In this document: positions 13,063 to 21,496 of the stretch, one piece after another | How the letters are laid out: each line of letters opens with the position of its first letter | Position numbering within the stretch: the stretch's first letter is position 1 | Virus record (IMG/VR): IMGVR_UViG_3300037485_000094 | Span: 1 to 31,477 of that record | Strand: one strand, 5' to 3' | Length of the DNA stretch: 31,477 bases | Source: a virus | The notes under the pieces: model-generated | Databases searched by the model: none | What the model saw: only the letters and a program-made list of their open reading frames with translations | What the model was told of the DNA's origin: nothing | Made by a program: the position numbers and the translations under genes

Positions 13063-14097
13063 TTAAAAAATATGAGTTAAACGAGCAACTTGTCCCGAAT
13101 CTTTAGAATGAATAAACCCTTCAACTGCTTTAGGTGAATGCTGATACCCGTTTCTATGATGCCAAGAGTCCGTTCCTGAAGGACTTCTAAGTGATTCAAT
13201 ACATACAGACATTATATCTTTACTTGTCTTGTGGTGAACGTGATGCGTGTAAACGTACCTGTGTTTAGATAAGCTCCATTCGTGAGGAAACTCCGTAGCC
13301 ATCAATAAAGGTAAATCTCCGTGTTTCGCTCCATCTCCGTGAGTAGTTCCGATTAGATTCTTTCCATATAAGTACCCCTTGCGATGAGCAATAGAGCAAT
13401 CAAAAGTAATGTTATCACAATCTTTAAACCACGTTTGTATAACGTCTGCAAGAAAAAAGCCGTGTGTATAATCGTGATTGCTGGGATTGAAAGTAAAATG
13501 AACATCAGCCACAGATAGCAAAGTTTCCAAGATATCAACATATAAACGTTTTGCGATTAAAAAATTAGAATACCACATTCCGTCCGTGTCTTGTGGAGTT
13601 CCTGCAGTAGTTTGTCTTTTAGGAGTGTCAATATGTAAGATATCATTTCCTCCAATGAATAGAATTTTATCAATGTTAAACCCTGAGCTTTTATCCAGTA
13701 TTCCTTGAACGCCTTCTTTAACTCTTTGTACTGCGATTTGATTGTTGTATTCCTCTCCTGTTTCAAAAGCATCACATAATTTACCGATATGAATGTCAGC
13801 AGGGTCAATAACTAATAAATGACCATCCGTTGAAGGATTACGAAAGATAGTTGGATATTCAGGTTTGAAATCCTTGATATCTTTTAAGACTTGCTCTTGT
13901 AATTCTTTGTAGTTAGTTTCTTCTGATTCTTTAAAGTTTGGATTCTTAAAGAACAATGATGCGTTTTTAGATTTTAACCATCCGTGTTTTACATCTGCAT
14001 CGTCTAAACCAAGTCCATTGGATTCACGTTTAATTGCTCTGTATTGTTTAACTACTTCAAATTCATCGTGACTTATTCTTGGTCTAAAGTTACCCAT
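13063..14097 (-). CDS. Calcineurin-like metallophosphoesterase
   Basis: The metal-binding motifs of the family occur in order: ADIH (100-103), GGND (149-152), PSNHD (205-209) in place of the usual GNHD, THGD (252-255), and THHVHH (284-289) in the position of GHTH. The first 80 residues are a separate helical, DNA-binding-like region. These enzymes hydrolyse phosphodiesters or phosphomonoesters with two metals. In phages some act as nucleases or repair factors. It is the last gene of the late operon, after the lysis genes, and precedes the strong terminator. Substrate unknown. Confidence 0.8.
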   Translation of the reverse strand: MGNFRPRISHDEFEVVKQYRAIKRESNGLGLDDADVKHGWLKSKNASLFFKNPNFKESEETNYKELQEQVLKDIKDFKPEYPTIFRNPSTDGHLLVIDPADIHIGKLCDAFETGEEYNNQIAVQRVKEGVQGILDKSSGFNIDKILFIGGNDILHIDTPKRQTTAGTPQDTDGMWYSNFLIAKRLYVDILETLLSVADVHFTFNPSNHDYTHGFFLADVIQTWFKDCDNITFDCSIAHRKGYLYGKNLIGTTHGDGAKHGDLPLLMATEFPHEWSLSKHRYVYTHHVHHKTSKDIMSVCIESLRSPSGTDSWHHRNGYQHSPKAVEGFIHSKDSGQVARLTHIF

Positions 14098-14100
14098 ATA

Positions 14101-14553
14101 TTAAAGTTTAGTGAGAAGTCTTATCCTGCTTCTAAAGGTTTCACTTAAAGTCAACCTAACAAGGAGTCCTATAATAAATGCCAATATTACAACAAACCAA
14201 TTAACTTTTGTCTTAGTTATGTATTTATTTTTGTATTTCGTCTTTAAAGCGTCTGCTTTGATGTATTTTGTTTTGTACTTGTAAAGAATACGTGTCTGAA
14301 ATCGTGTTTGAGGCACTTTATAAGCCTTATAACGAACGATTGTATCTTTCTGAACGATTACCTTCTCCCAATAAATAGAGTCCCTTAAAACGTAAGGAAT
14401 TGAATCTATCGTTGAAATAGTTATTGTATCTGCGGTATCACCACAAGTATATCCTTTTTTTATTGCACGTTGAACGTGATAATTAGCAGAACACGAACCT
14501 AATATAATTAAGGTCGAAATGTAAAGCGATAATCGTTTAGCCTGTTTAACCAT
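14101..14553 (-). CDS. Probable unimolecular spanin (lipoprotein with C-terminal TM)
   Basis: The N-terminus is a lipoprotein signal: basic MVKQAKR, a hydrophobic stretch, and lipobox LGSC with C21 as the lipidated residue. A periplasmic segment rich in beta-prone and Lys/Tyr residues follows (about 25-115). Residues 118-136 (NWFVVILAFIIGLLVRLTL) are a transmembrane helix near the C-terminus, followed by a basic tail. An outer-membrane lipid anchor plus an inner-membrane helix in one chain is the plan of unimolecular spanins such as T1 gp11, which fuse the two membranes at lysis. It overlaps the endolysin by 46 bases and the holin precedes that, completing a lysis cassette. Confidence 0.72.
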   Translation of the reverse strand: MVKQAKRLSLYISTLIILGSCSANYHVQRAIKKGYTCGDTADTITISTIDSIPYVLRDSIYWEKVIVQKDTIVRYKAYKVPQTRFQTRILYKYKTKYIKADALKTKYKNKYITKTKVNWFVVILAFIIGLLVRLTLSETFRSRIRLLTKL

Positions 14554-15071
14554 CCTGTCAAAAATTTAGCGTTTTTACCTACTCCTATTGCGTAAAAGAA
14601 TCTTTCTCTTTCGTTTGTTAGTGCATCAAATAAAACTCTCGGTTCTATTGAATTTGCAAGTCCTATTGTTTTAACTCCGATTAAACCATCTACATCACAA
14701 TGTTTACCACAGTGATTGATAGCTACCTGTAAAGATTTAACTGCTTGTCTTGTTCCGCTTCCCCACGCCATACCTGTCACAAATATCGCAATGTTTTGTG
14801 AATTGTAAGCATCACCTCTTACGCCATCCCAATATCCTTTCTTGAATATCTTAAACCAATCCTCAGCGTTCATCGTGTAGAATCGTTCATCATTATCAGT
14901 TCCGAAAAAAGACGCCCAAGTTTTGTATGTTATTCCTGCGTTTGTGTGATATCCCGTTTTTGCTTTGTAAGGAGTTGGACAAGGATAAGACGAAGCTGAA
15001 TCGTTTTTATCACGACTTAAACCACCTTCCCACTTTTTAGTAAACTTAACGTACTTTTCTATTAGTGTCAT
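14508..15071 (-). CDS. Endolysin, GH108 N-acetylmuramidase-like
   Basis: The N-terminal KFTKKWEGGLSRDKND (9-24) carries the family glutamate (E15 in WEGG), and HTNAGITYKTWASFFG (42-57) matches the following substrate-groove motif of glycoside hydrolase family 108. The C-terminal half (about 100-187), with LQVAINHCG and DVDGLIGVKT, resembles the peptidoglycan-binding domain that usually follows. The length of 187 aa is normal. There is no signal peptide, so it needs the holin encoded upstream to reach the cell wall. Confidence 0.88.
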   Translation of the reverse strand: MTLIEKYVKFTKKWEGGLSRDKNDSASSYPCPTPYKAKTGYHTNAGITYKTWASFFGTDNDERFYTMNAEDWFKIFKKGYWDGVRGDAYNSQNIAIFVTGMAWGSGTRQAVKSLQVAINHCGKHCDVDGLIGVKTIGLANSIEPRVLFDALTNERERFFYAIGVGKNAKFLTGWLNRLNDYRFTFRP

Positions 15072-15080
15072 ATTGTGGTT

Positions 15081-15506
15081 TTATTTTAAATCATCAAGTG
15101 TTTCTTTACCTCTTTTGGCAAACTTAATAAATTTATCCCATACATTAACTCCAGTAACAGAGAAGTAACTTTCATTGATGGATTTTACTTCCGTGTAAAC
15201 GCAGAATGTAGTAAACGCTTTTGTCATTAGTAAATCAATTGCAATGAAGTGTCCTAATATATCCGCTACAACGTATTTTTCTAAAAGGAAGATAAAAACG
15301 ATAGCACCTGAATAAAGTAAGCTCTTAGAAATAGTGTGTGAAAGTCTACGTGAACGTATTGACCTCCATCCGCTTTTTCTTACGCTTCTCCATATTCCAA
15401 AACAAGTGTCGAGGATTATAGCAAAAACTGCGATTAATACTAAAGGTTTTATTGGTGTTAAAATCGTAAGCACTGAAAAAACGAGGAGAGAGATATTAGT
15501 TTTCAT
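15081..15506 (-). CDS. Holin (phage holin 4/TcdE-like family)
   Basis: A 141-aa membrane protein with hydrophobic segments at about 5-39 (probably two helices), 63-79 and 83-107, and a polar C-terminus. The motif ILDTCFGIWRSVRKSGWRSI (31-50) between segments is typical of the phage holin 4 family, where an Asp follows the second helix and a basic stretch lies in the cytoplasm. It makes the membrane holes that release endolysin. It lies 9 bases before the endolysin gene and overlaps the previous gene by 11. Confidence 0.85.
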   Translation of the reverse strand: MKTNISLLVFSVLTILTPIKPLVLIAVFAIILDTCFGIWRSVRKSGWRSIRSRRLSHTISKSLLYSGAIVFIFLLEKYVVADILGHFIAIDLLMTKAFTTFCVYTEVKSINESYFSVTGVNVWDKFIKFAKRGKETLDDLK

Positions 15507-15855
15507 TCGCTAATAATTGTGGGATGTAGTCAACCTCCTCTTTTACTGAATGTCCCGCAAATGCGTGTTTAGGATTCTTAGGCTCTACTAAGTTAGTTCC
15601 AAAGTCATAGTCATTGTCTGCCATCACATCGTAGTGGTAACCATCTGCGTAAATCGGTTGCTCGATTATTTCCATTCCTTCCATTACGGGCGGAGTTATC
15701 ATAATCAATCCTATCTCAACAACCGCTTGAACTCCTTCTCCGTATGCTTCGTGTTTTTCTCCGTTGAATTCTACTTCAATAAGAATACCTTTTGCTTTAA
15801 GGTCTGCAATGGCAGTTTGTTTGTCGCTATAAGTTAGCTTAAATATATTTATCAT
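15496..15855 (-). CDS. Hypothetical protein between fibre and holin, 119 aa
   Basis: The ATG at 15855 (MINIFKLTYSDKQTAIADLK) is chosen because it overlaps the stop of the large fibre gene as ATGA. A longer reading from 15903 would lie inside that gene. The protein looks like a small alpha-beta fold and is acidic. I recall similar short proteins after tail-fibre genes in Bacteroidota phages, where they may be fibre chaperones or structural caps, but no function is established. Confidence 0.6.
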   Translation of the reverse strand: MINIFKLTYSDKQTAIADLKAKGILIEVEFNGEKHEAYGEGVQAVVEIGLIMITPPVMEGMEIIEQPIYADGYHYDVMADNDYDFGTNLVEPKNPKHAFAGHSVKEEVDYIPQLLANEN

Positions 15856-17606
15856 ATCGTTGTAAGTTGTGCGAGTTGAGTATTTGTTAAGCGAGTTTTC
15901 CAAAGTGTTGACGCTTTAATTCCGTCTGATAATTGTGATGTGTTTGCATAGTTTTGACCTAAGTCTACTCTACTACACGTTGGTATAGTTGCACTTGTAT
16001 CAACTCCTACCTGAACTCCATTTACATAAAAAACAATATCATTATTTTTATAAGCTAAAGCAAGTTTATAAGTTCCCGTAGAAGTAATTGTAGATGTATC
16101 AATACTACATTGTAAAGTACCACCGTTAAATATTCTTCCTCTTAAAACATTTGAACTTGAACCTGAGAAAGCAAAATAAATACGATTATTTGTAGTTCCA
16201 TCTGAAATATGAAATATGTATCTCGATGCAATTCCTATTAATTTACTAACTTCAATTTCTGCAAACAAAGTACCTTCCGTTTGTCCAATCAAACTACTGA
16301 TTCCCGTTTTCGATACAACGTCAGCGTTTCGTGTTACACTTGCTGAGGTTGTTGGAATGTATGAGGTTGGATAAGAACCCGATTCTACTTGAGCTCCCCA
16401 AATATAAATACCATTGTTAAGTTGACCTGTAACAAGAAATGAAGTTCCGTTAATCGAAGGGGAAATAAAACAATATGAAATTGTAGGAAAATATGCTGTA
16501 CAACGATACCATCCATTACCTGCATCAGAAATAGTTGCAGTATATGCTCCCGTATTTTGTGAAATTGCCCCTGTATTCAAATTGAAAAATACCCCTTCAC
16601 TTGCGTTATCATTATTAAATCCAAGAAACAAATATTGAAGTTCTGCCTTTTTAGCATATACACTAAATGTTCTTGAAGCACTTGTTATAATTTGAAAACA
16701 TCCATAGTCAGCAATTAAATTATTTGACAAATACATCTTATCAGCAGTTAGTGTTCCATCAGGTGATGTTGTAGCATTTGTAGTTATTGCTATATTATTT
16801 CTTTTCTGCCAAACCGCATCATCAAACTGAGAACTATACAAAGCGAGATTAGTCCTCTGCGGTTCTACTAACAAACTTGGACAAGTTCCGTTTGAGTAGT
16901 CAAGTCGTGGAATGTTTAATCGTGTTTCTGCACGAAGGTAGTCCTTTGGTAATGTGCCTTCGACAAGTTGAGCACCCCAAAGGTAAGAACCACTTGTTCC
17001 ATCGCCCGTATATGAACTTACGTTATTAGCGTTTGTTAACCCATATCCACCATTTCCCAAATTACTTTGAGTTCGTGTTATTGAACATCTATACCATCCG
17101 TTTCCTACGCTTTCAATGTTCGCAGTCAACCCACTTTGAATAGTTCCTAAAGTTCCATTAGCTACGTTAAAATAAGCAAATAACGAACCCGCAACACTAT
17201 CAAATAAATATAACCATACCCAATCTCTTCCGTTTGCTTTTGCGTAAACACTTAGTGTGTTAGTTCCCGATGGAGTTGTACTTGCGGGAATGTTAATATA
17301 GTGTAATCCGTTTGATGAATCTTCAACTAACTTGTCAGCGGTCAAAGTTCCATTAGGTGCAGTCAACGCATTAGCTGAAATAGTTACGTTTGATTTTGTC
17401 CAATCAGCGTTACTAAAATCCTCAGACCACGTCAACAAATTATAAGGCACTAACTCAACCAACCCCGCACTATTCACACGCGTTGCAGTTGTTGCTCTAA
17501 CGACTGACATATCGCCTGCTCCAGTAGTTGGAATAACGGAATATAACGTACCTTCTTTGTACCCGTTTGGCGTTACTATTAAAGAAGCGGTATTTAATAA
17601 GCTCAT
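15852..17606 (-). CDS. Receptor-binding/tail fibre protein with repeated lectin-like domains
   Basis: Start at 17606 (MSLLNTASLIVTPNGYKEG) from its ATGA junction with the preceding gene. About 584 aa. After a short N-terminal stem ending in RATTATRVNSAGL, two related modules follow. The first begins TWSEDFSNADWTKSNVTISA and the second SSQFDDAVWQKRNNIAITTN; each later shows SVYAK, GNGWYRC and a YLWGAQ/YIWGAQ segment. The last 140 residues look like a LamG/concanavalin-like beta sandwich (EGTLFAEIEV through FYVNGVQVG). Such modules bind sugars, so this is the best candidate for host recognition. The tandem modules indicate internal duplication. Confidence 0.8.
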   Translation of the reverse strand: MSLLNTASLIVTPNGYKEGTLYSVIPTTGAGDMSVVRATTATRVNSAGLVELVPYNLLTWSEDFSNADWTKSNVTISANALTAPNGTLTADKLVEDSSNGLHYINIPASTTPSGTNTLSVYAKANGRDWVWLYLFDSVAGSLFAYFNVANGTLGTIQSGLTANIESVGNGWYRCSITRTQSNLGNGGYGLTNANNVSSYTGDGTSGSYLWGAQLVEGTLPKDYLRAETRLNIPRLDYSNGTCPSLLVEPQRTNLALYSSQFDDAVWQKRNNIAITTNATTSPDGTLTADKMYLSNNLIADYGCFQIITSASRTFSVYAKKAELQYLFLGFNNDNASEGVFFNLNTGAISQNTGAYTATISDAGNGWYRCTAYFPTISYCFISPSINGTSFLVTGQLNNGIYIWGAQVESGSYPTSYIPTTSASVTRNADVVSKTGISSLIGQTEGTLFAEIEVSKLIGIASRYIFHISDGTTNNRIYFAFSGSSSNVLRGRIFNGGTLQCSIDTSTITSTGTYKLALAYKNNDIVFYVNGVQVGVDTSATIPTCSRVDLGQNYANTSQLSDGIKASTLWKTRLTNTQLAQLTTI

Positions 17607-17848
17607 ATTGTATCTAAATTTTCTAATGTGGTTAATAAACAAGAATTAGCCTCGTATGTTCCAAAGTCAGTAACTACTCTTGTCGAAAAGTCAAAAGCTA
17701 ATCCGCCTTCATTTCCTACAATCTCAGTTTCTCCACTCCAACTTATATAATGAGAATATGCCCAATTAATTATATTGTTAAAAGCAGCCTGTCCCCAACC
17801 TATACCGTTGTTGTTAGCTCCTTGTCCCCATCCGTTGCTATTTGCCAT
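17603..17848 (-). CDS. Small tail protein with GWGQ repeats, 81 aa
   Basis: The N-terminus has a short repeat: SNGWGQGANNN then GIGWGQAAFNN (4-25). The middle (ISWSGETEI) and the rest look beta-rich. I recognise similar proteins preceding fibre genes in Bacteroidota phages. It probably caps or attaches the fibre. It ends in an ATGA overlap with the fibre gene and overlaps the 32-aa gene by 11 bases. Confidence 0.7.
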   Translation of the reverse strand: MANSNGWGQGANNNGIGWGQAAFNNIINWAYSHYISWSGETEIVGNEGGLAFDFSTRVVTDFGTYEANSCLLTTLENLDTI

Positions 17849-17936
17849 TTTCTATCTTTTTTAGGAATATTTTTAACTTTTGTATGTTTTCTGTTTTTGG
17901 TTTGTAGGTCATTCCCGTAGGTCTTTTCTTTTTCAT
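17838..17936 (-). CDS. Very small basic protein, 32 aa
   Basis: A Lys-rich peptide starting MKKKRPTGMTYKPKTENIQK. Its ATG overlaps the connector stop (ATGA) and its end overlaps the GWGQ protein by 11 bases, so both junctions follow the genome's rule. Short basic peptides after connector genes occur in related phages, with unknown role. Confidence 0.6.
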   Translation of the reverse strand: MKKKRPTGMTYKPKTENIQKLKIFLKKIENGK

Positions 17937-18661
17937 ATATACCAACCTGTGTAATTATTCATTGAATCAGGGAACATATCATTGTTCTTGTTTGCTCGGT
18001 ATTCAGGGAACAACGTTTGATTAAAGCTCATATATTCTATAAATCTTTCTGTGTAGTGTTGAGCAATGCTACGTTCTTTTTCTAATAAATAGTCTACTTC
18101 GTTTTTATCTACGTTCTCAGCGTTCTCAGATGTGTGCTTGTAGATTCCTTTGTTTGCGATTGTGTAAGCAGCGAAAGGAAGATATTCTACCATTCCCCAA
18201 TGGATTAACATTGGCTTCACAAAATTTACAAGTAAGTTGCGGTAGTTTGTAGGAATGTCATCTCCTGTGATTCTATATTGTCCTCCAGTACCTCCAAGTA
18301 ATGTAACTACATCTCCAACAACATAACCTGTTCCTGCAATGTTTATTGAAGCATTTGTAATTGCTCCTCCTGAAGTTCCTGTGACATTTATTTGTAATCC
18401 CGTTCCACTTCCACCTGTAACAAACTTATATCCCGTTGTGTAACCTGTTCCACCATTGACTAATTGAATTGATGAAGCTGCACCTGTGTTTGATGCTACG
18501 TCTGCTTGTAGTTTCTGAAACAATTTAGAACCTAAGTAATTCTGAATGTGAATATCTTGAGCTATTTTGATAAACTGAATAAACTTATCCGTATCAACGT
18601 TTCCGTTTAACGCAGTAAATTTAACAATATCGTTTCGTGTTATAAATAATGATTCTGCCAT
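17933..18661 (-). CDS. Head-tail connector protein with inserted glycine-rich beta domain
   Basis: The two ends form one helical fold: residues 1-60 (ITRNDIVKFTALNGNVDTDK, IKIAQDIHIQNYLGSKLF) and about 134-242 (LLVNFVKPMLIHWGMVEYLP, HTSENAENVDKNEVDYLLEK). This matches the DUF6712-type neck/connector proteins of Bacteroidota phages. Between them, residues about 63-130 are a glycine-rich beta repeat (NGGTGYTTGYKFVTGG, NIAGTGYVVGDVVTLLGG) of the kind found in tail and adhesin proteins. The insertion would sit as a surface decoration at the neck. It follows the portal gene by two bases, as expected for a connector. Confidence 0.78.
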   Translation of the reverse strand: MAESLFITRNDIVKFTALNGNVDTDKFIQFIKIAQDIHIQNYLGSKLFQKLQADVASNTGAASSIQLVNGGTGYTTGYKFVTGGSGTGLQINVTGTSGGAITNASINIAGTGYVVGDVVTLLGGTGGQYRITGDDIPTNYRNLLVNFVKPMLIHWGMVEYLPFAAYTIANKGIYKHTSENAENVDKNEVDYLLEKERSIAQHYTERFIEYMSFNQTLFPEYRANKNNDMFPDSMNNYTGWYI

Positions 18662-18663
18662 TG

Positions 18664-20439
18664 TTAATTGTTTTTAGGTAAAAATCCTTGATTAGGCATA
18701 TCAATAGGTCGCATAGCAACTTGTTGTGGATTTCTCACTCGATAACCTGCTTTCTCTGCTTTATTAGTGCTAATTGTTTTTGCGTTTGGACTTAATGGGT
18801 CAATGCCACGACCTTTTTCGTAAGCAACAAATGTTTGACGCATCCATTTATGATGACAAGCACCACCGCCTTTGTATAACCATACCGAATATGTATCAGC
18901 ACCTTTTGGTCCCCATCCTGCATTTACTGCCTGAGAACCCATTCTAATGATATCCTCTTTACGATATACTTTATCAGCACCAACCATTTTTTTACAGAAC
19001 TCACGAGTATTGTCTTTTATCCCTCCGTTGTATCGGTAACGTGTCATAAACTTAAATCCATCAATTGTTGCGTCTTGTTCTGATTTAGCTCTTGGATTTG
19101 CAGTTCCAGTGCTTACAAAATTGTAAACCTTAGATAATAAAGATTGTTTTTTATTGTTTGCGTTTTCAATCTCTAAGTCAATTTCGTCTTCTTGGTCGTA
19201 ATCAACTTCAAATTCATCAATTAATATCCAATTTTCATCAACTACTTCTCCGCATTCAATTAATGCATCAGCAATTTCGTTGTCTAATGCTTCGTGTTTA
19301 GATAATTCAGTACCTGTTTCTTCAGCAATTTGTTCTTGACTTTGTGCATTTTCAAGGTCTGTAAACTCTAAAGGTTGTAATGTACGGAAGTAAAGTTTTA
19401 ATGATATTCCGTTTACTGCTAAAACTGAATCAAATGCTTCTAATAATTCTTCTTGCATTGGTCTGATAACCATATTGTCAAACAACACTGCAGAGTTTTT
19501 AAGCTCGTCTGCATTAGAACTAAATCCATTTGATGAAGCAACTCCAAATAATAGCGGAGAAGTCACGTTATGACCTAACATAATCTTGCGTAAACACTCC
19601 TCAGATAAGTAAGTGTAGTGTTCTGGTGCATCGTTTAAAGGAATATCCTCAACAGTTGTTTTAGATTCAGCATTGTCGTTAAATGCAACGATTACTTTTT
19701 GTCCTCTTGAACCTGTAAGTTTATTCATTACCTTAGAAGTAATGATTGATTGTTGCTCTTCTGTTGGAACTCCGTTGTTAAAGTTGACCACTTTAGTTCC
19801 TGAGAATCCGTTTTGTACTTCGTTGATTAAGTAATCAGCTATCTCCTCTTCTAATAGTGCATAAGGTAAAGAACCTTGATAGTCAGGATAAGCATAATAC
19901 TTCATTCCTACTGCGTAAGGTTTAGAGAATAAAATCTCTACCTTGTCCTTTGATGTTCCGAATGCTGAGTAACGTACAGGAGCATATTTTTTAATATCTG
20001 TCCAATCATCCGAGTAGTAATATCCTTCGATATCTCCTTCTTTATTACATTTCTCTGCACGAATTAAATTAACAGGCATATGATAAGCCTTTAGAATTTT
20101 ATCGTGTTTGTCGTTGTAATGTACCTGAATAGCAAATTGACCTAACATCTTTCTGTCAAGTACCATCTTACGAACGCAATCCTTATTGAATAATGCCATC
20201 ATTTGAGCATACTCATTTGGCTTTTTGTTAGCGTCTAATGCAGACAATCCTTTTCCGTAAACTAAACGTGAAATGTTGTTTATAATTGCCGAGTTCGTTG
20301 TAGAGTTCGTGTATCTATCTATTAAGAAAGAATAGTAATTATTGTCCGAACCAAATTCCACCCAGTTGTCCTTTTTGGATTCTTGGATAGTAGGCGTTGT
20401 GTAAGCACTTAGGCTTAATATATGTACGTTATCACTCAT
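18664..20439 (-). CDS. Portal protein with C-terminal head-protein domain
   Basis: Residues 1-400 are a portal: SDNNYYSFLIDRYTNSTTNS, the following RLVYGKGLSALD, and the later HNVTSPLLFG and LDNEIADALIECGE segments resemble the portals of Bacteroidota siphoviruses. It forms the 12-fold ring through which DNA enters. Residues about 455-560 form a separate module (FKFMTRYRYNGGIKDNTREF, VNAGWGPKGADTYSVWLYKG, GACHHKW) that recalls minor head proteins and here is part of the same chain. The gene lies far downstream of the terminase, unlike the usual order. It overlaps the 110-aa gene by 8 bases. Confidence 0.85.
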   Translation of the reverse strand: MSDNVHILSLSAYTTPTIQESKKDNWVEFGSDNNYYSFLIDRYTNSTTNSAIINNISRLVYGKGLSALDANKKPNEYAQMMALFNKDCVRKMVLDRKMLGQFAIQVHYNDKHDKILKAYHMPVNLIRAEKCNKEGDIEGYYYSDDWTDIKKYAPVRYSAFGTSKDKVEILFSKPYAVGMKYYAYPDYQGSLPYALLEEEIADYLINEVQNGFSGTKVVNFNNGVPTEEQQSIITSKVMNKLTGSRGQKVIVAFNDNAESKTTVEDIPLNDAPEHYTYLSEECLRKIMLGHNVTSPLLFGVASSNGFSSNADELKNSAVLFDNMVIRPMQEELLEAFDSVLAVNGISLKLYFRTLQPLEFTDLENAQSQEQIAEETGTELSKHEALDNEIADALIECGEVVDENWILIDEFEVDYDQEDEIDLEIENANNKKQSLLSKVYNFVSTGTANPRAKSEQDATIDGFKFMTRYRYNGGIKDNTREFCKKMVGADKVYRKEDIIRMGSQAVNAGWGPKGADTYSVWLYKGGGACHHKWMRQTFVAYEKGRGIDPLSPNAKTISTNKAEKAGYRVRNPQQVAMRPIDMPNQGFLPKNN

Positions 20440-20764
20440 AAACTATAAATTCGTTTGTTGTAGTGTTTGATTTATATTGTCCGTTGTTTACGGAGAAAGT
20501 CGAAATTGATTGATTAGTACAAAACATTTTATCCTTGTGGCAGATAGTTGCACCATTAGAAAGCAAAAGCGTGTAAGTATGGCTCTCCTTGAGTGCAAAT
20601 GTAGCAGTAATCGTGTTTACATAGTCACCTTTTACTGAACTTGTAATAGCAACAATTGTAGTTACGTTTGTTTGTTCATCAGTAATAGACATCGTTGTGT
20701 AGGTGTCAAATCTTGGGATGAAACTAAACGTCTGAGCTGATGTTGATGGAGTTAATACTATCAT
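20432..20764 (-). CDS. Small beta-rich structural protein, 110 aa
   Basis: Begins MIVLTPSTSAQTFSFIPRFD. Strand-rich composition (Thr, Ser, Val) with an Ig-like rhythm, no recognised family. It is the first gene after a terminator and directly follows one of the four late elements (20769-20797), so it leads the portal sub-operon. A decoration or head-completion role is plausible. Confidence 0.65.
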   Translation of the reverse strand: MIVLTPSTSAQTFSFIPRFDTYTTMSITDEQTNVTTIVAITSSVKGDYVNTITATFALKESHTYTLLLSNGATICHKDKMFCTNQSISTFSVNNGQYKSNTTTNEFIVYE

Positions 20765-20768
20765 ATAT

Positions 20769-20797
20769 TATAAACTTAAATAATCCGTTTTTGTTGC
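20769..20797 (-). promoter_or_regulatory. Late bipartite element, copy 2 (portal module)
   Basis: Minus strand GCAACA (20797-20792), 13 bases, TAAGTTTATA (20778-20769), 4 bases, ATG. It lies just downstream of the terminator at 20802-20827, where a new promoter would be required for the portal genes. Confidence 0.75.
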
Positions 20798-20801
20798 AAA
20801 T

Positions 20802-20827
20802 AAAAAAGGGGTAGCCTAAGCCACCCC
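20802..20827 (-). terminator. Intrinsic terminator after the tail tube gene
   Basis: Minus strand GGGGTGGC (20827-20820), loop TTAG, GCTACCCC (20815-20808), then six T (20807-20802). An 8-bp stem with one G-U pair. It separates the capsid/tail tube transcript from the portal module. Confidence 0.88.
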
Positions 20828-20850
20828 CTAATTTACACTATTAAAAAGAA

Positions 20851-21420
20851 TTAAGAAGCAATGATAGTTGTAGTCGCTCCGAATACACTTCCTGCAGTTC
20901 CAGCTAATCCTGTTGCACCTGTTTCTCCTGTACAATCTAATAGATTTGCAAGGATTTTTTCAGTACCTACAAACGTCAAAGTATATCCTACAAGGTCACC
21001 CATTGCAGTTCCGTTTGTTACGTTTGCAGTAGTTAATTCCATTCCGTGCTCAATACCTGCAAGGAAGAATTGGTTGTTACGTGTTTTGATTACTACGTTA
21101 GGACGTCCGTAAGACAATAATTTAACTGTCTTGTGTGTAGCAGCGTCTTGTTTTTTCAAAGTCACTGATAAAGTTTGCTCAACAAATGAAGTTCCGTTAT
21201 CACGTGAAGTTGTGATTACTTGGTCAAATGTATTTGTCCCTTTCAATTGGTATTTGTAAAGGGATGTTACGTTAGCAATTGCATCAATTGTATCTGTTGA
21301 TGCAACATAAGTTACGTCTGCAGGGAAAGTATAGTCCCCGTAGTTAATGAAGTAGATAGCGTCAATTCCGCCTACTACATCTTTACATACTTCGAGTCTA
21401 CCTGTTGTTATTTCGCACAT
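20851..21420 (-). CDS. Major tail tube protein-like
   Basis: The sequence GRLEVCKDVVGGIDAIYFIN (7-26) followed by beta-rich segments, LSVTLKKQDAATHKTVKLLS (84-103), GRPNVVIKTRNNQFFLAGIE (105-124) and GYTLTFVGTEK is the pattern of tail tube proteins in Bacteroidota siphoviruses. It would polymerise into hexameric rings around the tape measure. The C-terminal 30 residues (GETGATGLAGTAGS) are flexible and small-residue rich, perhaps an exposed tail. It is flanked by terminators on both sides, consistent with a highly expressed structural gene. Confidence 0.75.
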   Translation of the reverse strand: MCEITTGRLEVCKDVVGGIDAIYFINYGDYTFPADVTYVASTDTIDAIANVTSLYKYQLKGTNTFDQVITTSRDNGTSFVEQTLSVTLKKQDAATHKTVKLLSYGRPNVVIKTRNNQFFLAGIEHGMELTTANVTNGTAMGDLVGYTLTFVGTEKILANLLDCTGETGATGLAGTAGSVFGATTTIIAS

Positions 21421-21447
21421 TTTCTGTATATTTTATTTAGATTAAAC

Positions 21448-21476
21448 AAAAAAGGGAAGGCACTTTACCTCCCCTT
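21448..21476 (-). terminator. Intrinsic terminator after the major capsid gene
   Basis: Minus strand AAGGGGAGG (21476-21468), a 7-nt loop, CCTTCCCTT (21460-21452), ending in a T-run (21453-21448). A 9-bp stem with one G-U pair. It probably allows partial read-through to the tail tube gene and raises the relative amount of capsid mRNA. Confidence 0.85.
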
Positions 21477-21496
21477 TCAATGATTGTCTGTTAATT

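Noticed and set aside
13353-13808. Two frames (62 and 83 codons) within the metallophosphoesterase
   Set aside because: Shadows of a gene whose metal-binding motifs are intact in the other frame.
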